A DNA stretch of 64,000 nt from Sphingomonas sp. PL-96 (GTDB lineage Bacteria > Pseudomonadota > Alphaproteobacteria > Sphingomonadales > Sphingomonadaceae). The notes beneath the pieces are model-generated. The model did no database searches and had not been told where the DNA came from. It saw only the letters and a program-made list of their open reading frames with translations. A program made the position numbers and the translations under genes. Positions 45,351 to 54,068 of this stretch are shown here, one piece after another (position 1 is the stretch's first letter; each line of letters starts with the position of its first letter). Location: positions 124,001 to 188,000 of the forward strand of contig NZ_JAJFET010000001.1 of assembly GCF_020707215.1 (NCBI RefSeq). The letters are read 5' to 3'.

Positions 45351-45483
45351 ACGTCGAGGGAGTTGCAAAGGCAGCGGGTTCGGGTGCGAAGACGGTGGAG
45401 AGAACGCGCCCTCCCGAGCCACACCGCTACTGGACCCCAGCCTTCGCCAGCGAGCACGGTGCGTTTCGGACGCCGGCTACCCT

Positions 45484-46287
45484 TTAGCGGCGGACCTGCT
45501 TGGCGGTCGCGCGCTCGATCGCGGCCTGGGCGATCGGCGCCATGCGGGCGTATCCTGGCTTGAGCGGGTGAACGCCGTCCTCGGTGAGCGGGCGCTGCAT
45601 CAATCCCTGCGCGTCGACCAGCGCGGCCGCATAATCCGCATAGACATAGCCACGGGTCGCGCAGAACTGCCGAAGCCAGGCGTTCAGCGCGCGCAACGTC
45701 TCCGGCCGACGTTCCTTGAGCACGTCCTTTGCCTGTTCGGTGTAGTTGTTCACCGGCAGCAGCGATCCGAACACCACCGCGATGCCGTGGCGATCGGCGA
45801 GGTCGGCCATCGCCTCCCAGTTGGTCTCGATCTGCTCGGGGGTCTCCTGCTGCAGGAAGCCCTGGATGTCGTTCACCCCGGCCAGGATCACCACCGCCTT
45901 GGGACGAAGCGCAACCACGTCCTGGTGGAAGCGCAGCAGCATCTGCGACGTAACCTGGCTGCCGATCCCGCGGTTGATATAGGGTTTTCCCGGGAAGCTC
46001 GCGGCGAGGTCCCAGCGATCCGTGATCGAATCGCCCAGGAAAACGACGCGCTGTTCGCCGGCCTTGGGTGGTCCTAGTTTGCGGTTGGCCTCCGCGTAGA
46101 GATAGCGCTCGCCGAAGTCCTGCATCAGGCTTGGCACCAGCTGCTGGCGGAACGGGCCGAGCCACGGGCCCCAGTCCTTTTCCGCTACCGTGCGTCGCGG
46201 GGGCGAACTCTGGTGCACCGGCTCGCTTTGCGCCTGCGCGCTGCCCGCGACCACCGCCAGCAGCAGCGCCGTCGCCATCCGCCTCAT
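45484..46287 (-). CDS. Secreted SGNH/GDSL hydrolase, probable carbohydrate esterase (copy 2)
   Basis: A 267-residue protein with signal peptide LLLAVVAGSAQAQ. Blocks: VVFLGDSITDRWD (Ser), NRGIGSQVTSQM (Gly), LAGVNDIQGF (Asn) and DGVHPLKPGY (Asp, His). The core is clearly similar to the SGNH enzyme at 37241 (for example QMLLRFHQDVVALRPKAV against QMLVRFRQDVLALKPQAV). ATG 46287 overlaps the acetyl-esterase stop (ATGA); the frame upstream lies inside that gene. With the co-translated alpha/beta esterase it suggests removal of acetyl groups from plant polysaccharide. Confidence 0.8.
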   Translation of the reverse strand: MRRMATALLLAVVAGSAQAQSEPVHQSSPPRRTVAEKDWGPWLGPFRQQLVPSLMQDFGERYLYAEANRKLGPPKAGEQRVVFLGDSITDRWDLAASFPGKPYINRGIGSQVTSQMLLRFHQDVVALRPKAVVILAGVNDIQGFLQQETPEQIETNWEAMADLADRHGIAVVFGSLLPVNNYTEQAKDVLKERRPETLRALNAWLRQFCATRGYVYADYAAALVDAQGLMQRPLTEDGVHPLKPGYARMAPIAQAAIERATAKQVRR

Positions 46288-47255
46288 GCGCGGAAGATGC
46301 CCTTGCGCATGCCATAGGCGTGGAACAGCTCGGGCCAGGCGGCGGTGGTCATCGGCGGCCTGGGTCGCGCGCCATAGCCATGGCCGCTCTCGTCGAACAC
46401 GTGGAGCGCGGCCGGCCGCTCGGCCGCGAGCAGCGCGTTGTACAGGGCGATGCTGTTCGCCACCGGCACCAGTCCGTCGTCGCCCGAATGGACCAGGAAG
46501 GTGGGCGGCGTGTCCTTGGTCACGCGCGTCTCGACCGAGGCGGCGCGGCGCAACGCGGCGGGCGCATCGGCACCCAGCAGATTGTCGCGCGACCCGCCAT
46601 GGGTGAACGGCGCCTCCATGCTCACCACCGGGTAGAGCAACCCCGCAAGATCGGGACGCGCAGACAGCCGATCCGCTGCGTCCACCGGCGCATAGACCTG
46701 TTCGGCAAAGCGCGTCGCCAGCGAGCCCGCAAGATGGCCCCCGGCCGAAAAGCCGAGGATCGCCACGCGTGCCGGATCGATGCCGAACTCGCCGGCGCGC
46801 GAGCGGATCACCCGCATCGCCCGCTGCGCGTCCTGCAGCGGCACCAGTTGACGCTGGTCCCAGCCTTCGCCCGGCAGGCGATAGAGCAGGATGAAGGCGG
46901 TGATGCCCCGCGCGTTGAGCCACGCTGCCTGCTCGGTGCCTTCATTGTCGTAAGACAGGAACCCATAGCCGCCGCCCGGCATCAGCAGCACCGCCGCGCC
47001 GTTGGGGCGGGCAGGCCGGCGCACGACCAGGACGGGCTTGGCGATGCCGGTCACCCAGCGGTCGGGATGGGCCGGATCCTTTGACTGGTCTTCGATCTTG
47101 CGGGCGATGGTGGCGTGACGATCCCCCGGGATTGCGCCAGGCCACAAGGCGACGCTTTCGTCGCCGGGGGCAAGCTGCGCGCGTGCCGGCATCGCCGTAA
47201 GCGCCGCGATGCCGGCGCCCGCCACCAGAAACTGCCTTCTCGACGCTGCGTCCAT
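46284..47255 (-). CDS. Secreted alpha/beta-hydrolase, BD-FAE-like acetyl esterase
   Basis: A 323-residue protein with a Tat-like leader (SRRQFLVAGAGIAALTAMPARA). LLMPGGGYGFLSYDNEG is the oxyanion-hole strand of the acetyl-esterase/Axe group, GFSAGGHLAG holds the nucleophile Ser, HSGDDGLVPVANS the Asp and FDESGHGYG the His. Such enzymes deacetylate xylan or xyloglucan oligosaccharides, sometimes removing feruloyl groups. Divergent from the DUF1080 gene. Confidence 0.8.
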   Translation of the reverse strand: MDAASRRQFLVAGAGIAALTAMPARAQLAPGDESVALWPGAIPGDRHATIARKIEDQSKDPAHPDRWVTGIAKPVLVVRRPARPNGAAVLLMPGGGYGFLSYDNEGTEQAAWLNARGITAFILLYRLPGEGWDQRQLVPLQDAQRAMRVIRSRAGEFGIDPARVAILGFSAGGHLAGSLATRFAEQVYAPVDAADRLSARPDLAGLLYPVVSMEAPFTHGGSRDNLLGADAPAALRRAASVETRVTKDTPPTFLVHSGDDGLVPVANSIALYNALLAAERPAALHVFDESGHGYGARPRPPMTTAAWPELFHAYGMRKGIFRA

Positions 47256-47436
47256 GCTTTGATCCCCTCCGCCCGGTCCGTCCCGGTTCTCCTGAAGGAA
47301 AGACGTTAGGGGAAGTTGCCTCGCGACGTAAGCTCCGGACGATCCAGAATCGCAGGCAAAGGCCGTTCACCTGCCGGCGATCGCGCGCTAGGCTTGCTGC
47401 AGGATCGCCGCTCAGGCGACGGGGGAGGGAACCGGC

Positions 47437-48378
47437 ATGGGGTATCATCGAGTGTTCGTGGCGCTGCTGGTGCTCTCCGCATCCGCCGCAGCACAGGACT
47501 CCAAGCAACAGGCGCGTGCGATTGCCGGTGAGCCCGTAGCTGCGCCGCAGCGGCTTGCGCTGACCGACTTGCCAGTACCGACGGGTAAGGCGACGGCGTT
47601 GTTCGATGGACGCAGCCTGGAAGGCTGGGAGCCGTGGCTTGGCTATGCCGATCCCTCGATCACCTACCAGGCGAAGCCCGCCGCGACTCCGATCGGCACG
47701 GGCCGCGACACTCGTGGCGACTTTGCCGTGCGCACCGTCGATGGCGCGCCCGCGATCTGGGTGAAAGGCGCGACCTGGGGCAGCCTGGTGCACCGCGCCG
47801 ACCTTCGCGATTACCACCTGCGCCTGCAGTTCAAATGGGGTGCAAAGACCTGGGCGCCACGCGAGAAGCAGCCGCGCAACAACGGCCTCCTGTACCACAG
47901 CCATGGCGCGCCCGGCGAGGTGTTCGGCACCTGGCGACCCTCGGCCGAGTTCGAAATCATGACGGGCTCCACCGGCATGATCGTCGCGGTGGGAAGCAAG
48001 ATGCGCGGGCGCACCAATGTGGCGTTCGATCCCTCCTTGATCGCGCCGCATCTGCGCTTTGACCCGACGGGACGCGAGATCGACATCGTGAACGCCACGC
48101 CGACCTGGAATGTCGAGGCAGCGACCGACGCCGAGCGCCCGATCGGAGCGTGGAACACGCTCGACCTCTATGTCGTCGGCGATCGTGCGGTGCACGTCGT
48201 CAACGGCGTGCCGGTGGCGGAAGTGCGGGATCTGGCGACGATCGCTGCGGACGGACGTCGCGAGCCTCTGACCCACGGCCAGATCCAGCTTCAGTCCGAA
48301 GGTGCCGAAACGTGGTTCAGGGCAATCACCGTCGAGCCGATCAGGACATTGCCCCGGATTGTTGTCGCAGGACGGTAG
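47437..48378 (+). CDS. Secreted DUF1080 (3-keto-disaccharide hydrolase-like) protein
   Basis: A 313-residue concanavalin-like jelly roll with signal peptide LLVLSASAAAQ. ALFDGRSLEGWEPW is the DUF1080 start, and DYHLRLQFKWG, NNGLLYHSHG and SAEFEIMTG are its standard core; VVGDRAVHVVNGVPV closes the fold. The family was long annotated as unknown; some members hydrolyse 3-keto-glycosides. No 3-keto-sugar dehydrogenase is next to it, so binding or cleavage of xyloglucan fragments remains inference. The ribosome-binding region GGGGGAGGGAACC precedes ATG 47437. Confidence 0.78.
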   Translation: MGYHRVFVALLVLSASAAAQDSKQQARAIAGEPVAAPQRLALTDLPVPTGKATALFDGRSLEGWEPWLGYADPSITYQAKPAATPIGTGRDTRGDFAVRTVDGAPAIWVKGATWGSLVHRADLRDYHLRLQFKWGAKTWAPREKQPRNNGLLYHSHGAPGEVFGTWRPSAEFEIMTGSTGMIVAVGSKMRGRTNVAFDPSLIAPHLRFDPTGREIDIVNATPTWNVEAATDAERPIGAWNTLDLYVVGDRAVHVVNGVPVAEVRDLATIAADGRREPLTHGQIQLQSEGAETWFRAITVEPIRTLPRIVVAGR

Positions 48379-48558
48379 GTCTGGGCAGGTCGGCCACGTC
48401 GCACGGTGCCGGAGGGCTTGCCGCGCGACTGGTGTTCGAAGAAGCCTGCTGTGCTGCGGCTCTCGAGCTTGCTGGCGTCGATTATTGGGCCAGTTCCTGC
48501 TCTGCGCCTGCTGGCGAAGAGGGCCCAGCGAGTTCTCGTGCGAAGTCGCTGATCTTGT

Positions 48559-48635
48559 TGGTCGGGGCGACAGGATTCGAACCTGCGACCCCCACACCCC
48601 CAGTGTGATGCGCTACCAGGCTGCGCTACGCCCCG
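48559..48635 (-). tRNA. tRNA-Pro(GGG)
   Basis: Read on the minus strand from 48635, the cloverleaf is complete: acceptor CGGGGCG with CGCCCCG, D-arm GCGCAGCCTGGTAGCGC, anticodon loop CTGGGGG (anticodon GGG), and T-arm with GTTCGAAT, followed by A and an encoded CCA. The anticodon reads CCC proline codons. Confidence 0.93.
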
Positions 48636-48779
48636 ACCGAGCGCCGCCCTCTAGGCGCGTCGCGCGCCGCTTGCAAGCATTAAGGACGCCCGTTGCCACG
48701 CGGGCACGCGCATGATAGCGCGCGCCGCTTGAACGGCCCGGCGTCCGCGGCCTTTTTTTCATCAGGTTTCCAAGCACCC

Positions 48780-49121
48780 ATGCTCGTCCCCAAAGCCTTT
48801 GCCCAGTCCGCCGGTGCGACCGCCCAGGGCGGTGCACTTGCGTCGTTCGTGTCGATCGCGCCGCTGATCCTGATCTTCGTGGTCTTCTACTTCCTCATGA
48901 TTCGCCCGCAGCAGAAGCGCATGAAGACGCTGCAGACCGCGATCGCGAACGTGAAGAAGGGTGACCAGGTCGTGACCGCCGGTGGCCTGCTGGGCCGCGT
49001 GACTCGTGTCGAGGACGCCGTGGTCGAGGTCGAAATCGCACCCAACACCCGCGTGCGCGTCGTCAAGGCGACCATCGCCGAAGTGACGCCGCCGGCCGGC
49101 GCCAAGCCCGCGAACGACTGA
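48780..49121 (+). CDS. yajC: Preprotein translocase subunit YajC
   Basis: A 113-residue inner-membrane protein: one transmembrane helix (FVSIAPLILIFVVFYFLMI), the diagnostic RPQQKRMK directly after it, then a soluble domain with VKKGDQVVTAGGLLGRVTRVED. ATG 48780 gives the family's normal ~110 residues; an in-frame start 29 codons earlier is unlikely. No strong ribosome-binding site is visible. It belongs to the SecDF-YajC complex and overlaps secD by one base (TGATG). Confidence 0.93.
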   Translation: MLVPKAFAQSAGATAQGGALASFVSIAPLILIFVVFYFLMIRPQQKRMKTLQTAIANVKKGDQVVTAGGLLGRVTRVEDAVVEVEIAPNTRVRVVKATIAEVTPPAGAKPAND

Positions 49122-50713
49122 TGCTCGATTTCCCGCGCTGGAAGGTCCGGGCCATCTGGCTCGGCGTCCTCATCATGGTGTTGCTCGCGGTGCCGAGCCT
49201 GCTGCCGGAGCGCACCCGCGCCCAGTTGCCGGGCTGGGTGCCGACGCCGACGATCAACCTGGGTCTCGACCTGGCGGGCGGCAGCTACATCCTGCTGGAG
49301 GCCAAGACCTCCGACGTCGCCACCACGCGGCTGGAACAGATGCGGGAACAGGTCTCGACCGAGATGCGGCGCGCCCCGCGCGTCCAGATCGGCGACATCT
49401 CCACGCGCGGCGGGCGCCTGTCGTTCATGGTGCGCGACGTCGCACAGGTGGACGCGGCGCGCGAGAAGCTGCTGTCGATCACCGGCGGTGGCGCCGGGCT
49501 GACCGGCCAGCGCGAATGGGACATCGAGGTGGTCGACCAGACCCGCTTCGTACTGACCCAGACTGACGCGGGGCTCACCCAGGCCGTCGACCGGGCGATG
49601 GACGACGCGACCGACGTCGTGCGCCGCCGCATCGACGAGCTGGGCACGCGTGAGCCGACCATCATCCGCCAGGGTTCGAACCGCATCGTCGTGCAGGTCC
49701 CGGGCCTGAGCGACCCCAAGGCGCTGAAGGAGCTGCTCGGCAAGACCGCGCGGCTCGAGTTCAAGCTGGTCGACACGACCGCTGATCCGGCAGCGGTGCT
49801 GCGCGGCGACGCGCCGGTCGGCAGCCAGATCCTGCGCTATCAGGGCACGGGCCAGCCGATCGCGGTCAAGCGCAACACGATCATTTCGGGCGACCAGCTT
49901 GCCGACGCGCGCCAGTCCTATGACCAGAACGGCCAGCCCAACGTCGACATCACCTTCGACAGCGTGGGTGGTCGCCGCTTCGCGACCGTCACGCGCGAGA
50001 ATGTGAACAAGCCGTTCGCGATCATCGTCGACAATCAGGTGATCTCGGCGCCGAACATCAACGAGCCGATCCTGGGCGGTCGCGCCTCGGTCTCCGGTGG
50101 CTTCACCGTCGACGAGGCGAACCAGCTGGCGATCGCGCTGCGCTCGGGCAAGCTGCCGGTCGACCTGACGGTGGTTCAGGAAAGCACGGTGAGCCCTGAG
50201 CTTGGCGACGATTCGATCCGCGCCGGCATCCTGGCGTCGGTGATCGCAGCCGTGGCCGTGATCGCGTTCATGATCCTGACCTATGGCCGGTTCGGCATCT
50301 ATGCGACCACCGCGGTCGTCATCAACGTGCTGGTGATTCTGGCGGTGATGGGAATGCTCCACGCCACCCTGACGCTGCCGGGCATCGCCGGCTTCGTGCT
50401 GACGATCGGTACTGCGGTCGACGCCAACGTGCTGATCAACGAGCGCATTCGTGAGGAGCGGCGGCGCGGCCGCAGCGTGATCCAGTCGTTGGAGCTCGGC
50501 TACAAGGAAGCGAGCCGCACCATCTTCGAGGCGAACGTGACGCACGCGATCGCCGGCCTCATCATGCTGCTGCTCGGCTCCGGCCCGATCCGCGGCTTTG
50601 CGGTCGTGCTGCTGCTGGGCATCGCCACCTCGGTCTTCACCGCGGTCACCTTTACGCGCATGCTCGTGTCGGGCTGGGTTCGCAGGAACCGGCCGACCGA
50701 GATCCACATCTAG
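49121..50713 (+). CDS. secD: Protein translocase subunit SecD
   Basis: A 530-residue inner-membrane protein. One N-terminal helix is followed by LGLDLAGGSYILLE, the SecD signature, then the large periplasmic domain (~30-350). The C-terminal six-helix SecDF bundle contains LRSGKLPVDLTVVQESTVSP, AVDANVLINERIREE (the conserved D-x-N-x-L-x-x-E-R-x-x-E of proton-driven SecD) and FTAVTFTRMLV. It uses the proton gradient to pull exported proteins. Ten bases separate it from secF. Confidence 0.95.
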   Translation: MLDFPRWKVRAIWLGVLIMVLLAVPSLLPERTRAQLPGWVPTPTINLGLDLAGGSYILLEAKTSDVATTRLEQMREQVSTEMRRAPRVQIGDISTRGGRLSFMVRDVAQVDAAREKLLSITGGGAGLTGQREWDIEVVDQTRFVLTQTDAGLTQAVDRAMDDATDVVRRRIDELGTREPTIIRQGSNRIVVQVPGLSDPKALKELLGKTARLEFKLVDTTADPAAVLRGDAPVGSQILRYQGTGQPIAVKRNTIISGDQLADARQSYDQNGQPNVDITFDSVGGRRFATVTRENVNKPFAIIVDNQVISAPNINEPILGGRASVSGGFTVDEANQLAIALRSGKLPVDLTVVQESTVSPELGDDSIRAGILASVIAAVAVIAFMILTYGRFGIYATTAVVINVLVILAVMGMLHATLTLPGIAGFVLTIGTAVDANVLINERIREERRRGRSVIQSLELGYKEASRTIFEANVTHAIAGLIMLLLGSGPIRGFAVVLLLGIATSVFTAVTFTRMLVSGWVRRNRPTEIHI

Positions 50714-50723
50714 GACGCCGATC

Positions 50724-51689
50724 ATGCGCCTTTTGAAGATCATCCCCGACAACACGAACATCCAGTTCGTCCGCATCCGCTACATCGCCTTCGCGGTCAC
50801 CGCGCTGCTGACGATCGCGGCAATCGGCCTGGTGTTCGCACGCGGCCTCAACTTCGGTGTCGACTTCGTCGGCGGTGTCGCGATCGAGGAGAAGTTCGTC
50901 ACCGTCCCGCCACAAGCCGAGCTGCGCAGCGTGGTCGACGAGCTTGGCGTCGGGGAGGCGGCGCTCCAGCAGCTCGGCAGCGATCCGAACACCTTCTCGA
51001 TCCGCCTGCCGTTGGCGGACGACGCGCCCGAAGGCGCGGCCGACGCCGTGGTCGAGAAGGTCAAGACAGCGCTGGCAGCCAAGTTCCCCGGTGCGACCTT
51101 TTCCAACTACACCACGGTTTCGGGCAAGGTTTCGGACGAGCTGATCCGCAACGGCGTGCTCGCTGTGCTGCTGGCGGTGGCCGGCATCGCGGTGTTCAGC
51201 TGGTTCCGCTATGAATGGCAGTTCGGCGTGTCGACCGCGGTCGCGATCCTGCACGACGTGCTGATGACGCTCGGCTTCTTCGCGCTGACGCAGATGCCGT
51301 TCGACCTCAACATCGTCGCGGCGGTGCTGACCATCATCGGCTATTCGATCAACGACAAGATGGTGATCGACGACCGTATCCGCGAGAACATGCGCAAGTT
51401 CCGCAAGATGGACATGCCGCAGCTGATCGACCTTTCAGTCAACGAAACGCTGCCGCGTACGGTAATGACGTCGCTGACGATCCTGCTGGCGCTCGGATCG
51501 CTGCTGATCTTTGGCGGCCATGTGCTGCAGGGCTTCACGGCCGCCATGATCCTGGGCGTGATCGTGGGCACGTATTCGTCGATCTACGTCTCCTCGTCCC
51601 TGCTGATCACGCTGAACCTGAAGGCGGGCACCAAGGTCGGTTCGTCCGAGCCGACCGCGGCGGAGCGCGCCGAGCGCGCGCCGCGCTGA
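50724..51689 (+). CDS. secF: Protein translocase subunit SecF
   Basis: A 321-residue inner-membrane protein. LNFGVDFVGGVAIE is the SecF counterpart of the SecD signature, and IGYSINDKMVIDDRIRENMRK is the SecF membrane motif. SVNETLPRTVMTSLTILLAL ends the bundle. ATG 50724 gives a short cytoplasmic N-terminus; longer frames overlap secD. One-base overlap with the next gene. Confidence 0.95.
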   Translation: MRLLKIIPDNTNIQFVRIRYIAFAVTALLTIAAIGLVFARGLNFGVDFVGGVAIEEKFVTVPPQAELRSVVDELGVGEAALQQLGSDPNTFSIRLPLADDAPEGAADAVVEKVKTALAAKFPGATFSNYTTVSGKVSDELIRNGVLAVLLAVAGIAVFSWFRYEWQFGVSTAVAILHDVLMTLGFFALTQMPFDLNIVAAVLTIIGYSINDKMVIDDRIRENMRKFRKMDMPQLIDLSVNETLPRTVMTSLTILLALGSLLIFGGHVLQGFTAAMILGVIVGTYSSIYVSSSLLITLNLKAGTKVGSSEPTAAERAERAPR

Positions 51690-52063
51690 TGCGCATCGAC
51701 AAGGCAGGCCGGGCCGAAGGGCCGACGATCTCCGGCATCGTCGGCCGCGGTTTTCGCGTGGACGAGGGCGTCTATGAGGGCCTGCTGATTACCCCCGAGC
51801 GGGCGGATGGCTGGACGCCGCCTGTGTTCGGCGAGCTGACGGTCGAGGCGCTGGCACCGCTGCTCGCGCTCGATCCGCTGCCGGAGTTCCTCCTGCTCGG
51901 CACCGGCACCCGCATGCTGCGGCCTTCTCCGGCGCTGGTGGCGGCGTTGGACGCCCGGGGTATCGGCGTCGAGCCGATGGACAGCCGGGCTGCGGCGCGC
52001 GCCTGGGGCGTGCTGCGCGCCGAACTGCGCTGGATCGCGGCGGCGCTCTACCCGCTCGACTGA
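51689..52063 (+). CDS. Mth938-like (DUF498) domain protein
   Basis: A 124-residue protein. GYxI-type core around residues 55-105: FGELTVEALAPLLA, EFLLLGTGTRMLRPSPALVAAL and VEPMDSRAAARAWGVL, matching the Mth938/NDUFAF3-like domain (the mitochondrial homologue assembles complex I). In sphingomonads and relatives it commonly follows secDF. The start codon shares a base with the secF stop, so it is translationally coupled. Its bacterial role is unknown. Confidence 0.82.
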   Translation: MRIDKAGRAEGPTISGIVGRGFRVDEGVYEGLLITPERADGWTPPVFGELTVEALAPLLALDPLPEFLLLGTGTRMLRPSPALVAALDARGIGVEPMDSRAAARAWGVLRAELRWIAAALYPLD

Positions 52064-52068
52064 GGCGG

Positions 52069-52091
52069 GCTGGCGCGGAGCCGGCGTTTTT
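52069..52091 (+). terminator. Rho-independent terminator of the yajC-secDF operon
   Basis: GCTGGC (52069-52074), loop GCGGA and GCCGGC (52080-52085), one G-T wobble, followed after one base by five T residues. Six bases after the last stop. Confidence 0.75.
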
Positions 52092-52148
52092 CGGCCCTGT
52101 TCAGTTCGTCGGGAGGGCGTGGCGGAATACCGGTCTCAGCGGGTTCTC

Positions 52149-52194
52149 GGTAGGGCTTTCGACAAGCCCGAACTTTGCTCGAAACGAACGGGGG
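52149..52194. repeat. Degenerate intergenic repeat
   Basis: The sequence around GGGCTTTCGACAAGCCCGAAC and CTCGAAACGAACGGGG resembles, from memory, the CGAGC/TTTCGACAAGCCC-type dispersed repeats common between sphingomonad genes. It lies just before the minus-strand glycosyltransferase stop. The call is recognition by composition only. Confidence 0.4.
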
Positions 52195-53364
52195 CTAGGC
52201 GGCCGCCTCCACCAGGCCGCGCAGGTGCGCGTAGAGCGCGTCGCGGTTGGCGTCCCAGCTGAAGCGGGCGGCGGTCGCCTTCACTTCCTCCGCGCTGGGC
52301 GGGTCGGCGAGCAGCGCGGCGATGGCGTCGGCAAAGGCAGCAGCGGTGCGGGCGACGATGTGCCCGGCGGCGGGGGTGGTCATCACCTCACGTGCGCCGC
52401 CGGCATCGGGGATGACGATCGGCGTGCCGCTGGCGAGCGCCTCCACCCAGGCATTGGCGAGGCCTTCCGAACTGGAGGCAAGCGCCATGACGTCAGCCGC
52501 GGCGAGCAGCGTCGGCAGGTCGGTGTGCGGAACGGCACCTGCCAGGCGGATGCGGTCGCGCGCGGGGCCAGCGGAAATCTGCGCTTCCAGCCGCTGGCGC
52601 TCCGGGCCCTCGCCGACGATCCAGAGGGTAACACCGGGCAGGCTGGCAACCGCATCGGCGACGATGGCGTGTCCCTTGCGCGGGATCAGCGCGCCAAGCG
52701 AGAGGACCAGCGGGCCCTGGATGCCGAGTTGCGCCTTTGCCGCGGCGCGGTTCAGCGTGCCGAAACGGCTGCGGTCGATGCCGGTCGAATGTACCGTCGG
52801 GCGAGGCATGCCGAGCTCCGTCATATCGTCGGCCATCGCCTGTGATACCGCCAGAAGCCCGTCCGCCCGGTTCGCAGCGGCGAGCAACTGACGCGCGGTC
52901 GCGGGTGCGGTGCCCCAATGGTGGATGTCGGCGCCCCGCGCCTTGATCGACACGGGCACGCCAAGCCGCTGCCCCAGCGCGACTGCGGCGGGGCCATCGG
53001 GGAAGAAGAACTCGGCATCGATCACGTCGAACGCGAAATCGCGGCGAATGCGCGTGAGCAGCGGCATCAACGCCCGAGCGAGCAGCGGCGCGTGCCAGCG
53101 CCCGGCGGTGGCGGGCAGGTTGGCAAAGCGCGGGCGGTGGACGTGGAGGCCCTTCCAATGTTCCTCGCGCGGAAGCGTCACGAGCGGCGCGTAGCGGGGG
53201 AGACGGTCGAACGGGAAGGGCGGAAGCCCGATCGGGGCGACAACCCGCAGCTCGACATCCGGGCGGGCGGCGAGACCCAGCGTTTGGCGTTCGACGAACA
53301 CGCCGAAATTGGGGCGGCTCGCGTCCGGAAACAGCGTGGAAAGGGTCAGCACGCGCAACATCAT
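52195..53364 (-). CDS. Family 4 glycosyltransferase
   Basis: A 389-residue GT-B protein. LRVLTLSTLFPDASRPNFGVFVERQ is a common GT4 entry, with GVFVERQ in the acceptor domain. The donor domain carries LGALIPRKGH, LWIVGEGPERQ and SSEGLANAWVEALASGTPIV, the E-x7-E motif. MMLR offers two adjacent starts (53364 or 53361). It stands alone between secDF and osmC genes, away from both exopolysaccharide clusters. Donor and acceptor are unknown. Confidence 0.8.
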   Translation of the reverse strand: MMLRVLTLSTLFPDASRPNFGVFVERQTLGLAARPDVELRVVAPIGLPPFPFDRLPRYAPLVTLPREEHWKGLHVHRPRFANLPATAGRWHAPLLARALMPLLTRIRRDFAFDVIDAEFFFPDGPAAVALGQRLGVPVSIKARGADIHHWGTAPATARQLLAAANRADGLLAVSQAMADDMTELGMPRPTVHSTGIDRSRFGTLNRAAAKAQLGIQGPLVLSLGALIPRKGHAIVADAVASLPGVTLWIVGEGPERQRLEAQISAGPARDRIRLAGAVPHTDLPTLLAAADVMALASSSEGLANAWVEALASGTPIVIPDAGGAREVMTTPAAGHIVARTAAAFADAIAALLADPPSAEEVKATAARFSWDANRDALYAHLRGLVEAAA

Positions 53365-53522
53365 CGCGGGCTAGCGCGCGGTGGGGCTGGCGTCACTAGG
53401 GAGCGGGTGCGCAACTGCGGCGGAAGCAGGAGGTTTGGGTGCTGCCGGGGAGGCGAGTCCTTTGAACTAAGCACCCGCCTCGTCATGCTGGCGAAACCGC
53501 GTCCGCGCCGCCCCGGCTGCAA

Positions 53523-53545
53523 GGAGGCGGCGGGCCGCCCCCTCC
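53523..53545 (-). terminator. Hairpin downstream of osmC
   Basis: GGAGGCGGCGG and CCGCCCCCTCC pair with one mismatch, ending 4 bases before the osmC stop codon on the minus strand. No T-run, so a tentative call. Confidence 0.4.
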
Positions 53546-53549
53546 GGGT

Positions 53550-53975
53550 TTAAGCCTCCAGGCTGTGCTCCAGCGAAATCTCCGCCTTCAACAGCTTCGA
53601 CACGGGGCAGCCGGCCTTGGCCTCCTGCGCGATCTGTTCGAACTGGTCTTGGGCAATGCCGGGCACGCGTGCCTTCAGCGTCAGCGCGGAGCGGGTGATG
53701 GAAAAGCCGTCCCCGTCCTTGTCCAGCGTCACCTTGGCGCTGGTCTCCAGCGTGCCGTCGCTGAAGCCTGCCTTGGCGAGCGCGAAGCTCAGCGCCATGG
53801 TAAAGCAGCTGGCATGCGCGGCGGCGATCAGCTCTTCCGGGTTGGTGCCGGGGGTGTCCTCGAACCGGGTCGCAAAGCCATAGGGCTGGTCGGAAAGGAC
53901 ACCCGACTGGGTAGAGACCGCGCCCTTGCCGTCCTTGCCGAGTCCTTCGTAACGCGCCGAACCGCTGCGGATCAT
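53550..53975 (-). CDS. osmC: OsmC-family peroxiredoxin
   Basis: A 141-residue cytoplasmic hydroperoxide reductase. ATG 53975 follows AGGAG; a longer frame upstream lacks a site. GVLSDQPYGFATRFED, then PEELIAAAHASCFTMALSFAL with the first catalytic Cys, and AKAGCPVSKLL with the second, are diagnostic of OsmC rather than Ohr. It reduces organic peroxides. Followed by the hairpin at 53523. Confidence 0.88.
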   Translation of the reverse strand: MIRSGSARYEGLGKDGKGAVSTQSGVLSDQPYGFATRFEDTPGTNPEELIAAAHASCFTMALSFALAKAGFSDGTLETSAKVTLDKDGDGFSITRSALTLKARVPGIAQDQFEQIAQEAKAGCPVSKLLKAEISLEHSLEA

Positions 53976-54068
53976 ATGCTGCTCCTGCTGATGGTGAATG
54001 CGCACACGAAAACGGGCGGCGGAAGCTGTCGTTCCGCCGCCCGTCATCAGGCCCGTGTCAGTCGAGGC

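Larger units (their letters stand above)
45161..45483. other. 323-base intergenic region with terminator and palindromic repeat
   Basis: This region separates the GH31 and SGNH genes, which converge. It contains the hairpin at 45167-45195 and the inverted-repeat element at 45264-45350. A partial copy of the same element (TGGACCCCAGCCTTCGCC) lies near 45433-45450. No gene was seen. Confidence 0.65.

Noticed and set aside
48747..48760. T-run after GGCCCGGCGTCCGCGGCC as a terminator before yajC
   Set aside because: The GC-rich stretch does not fold into a stable continuous stem, and no plus-strand gene ends close upstream.
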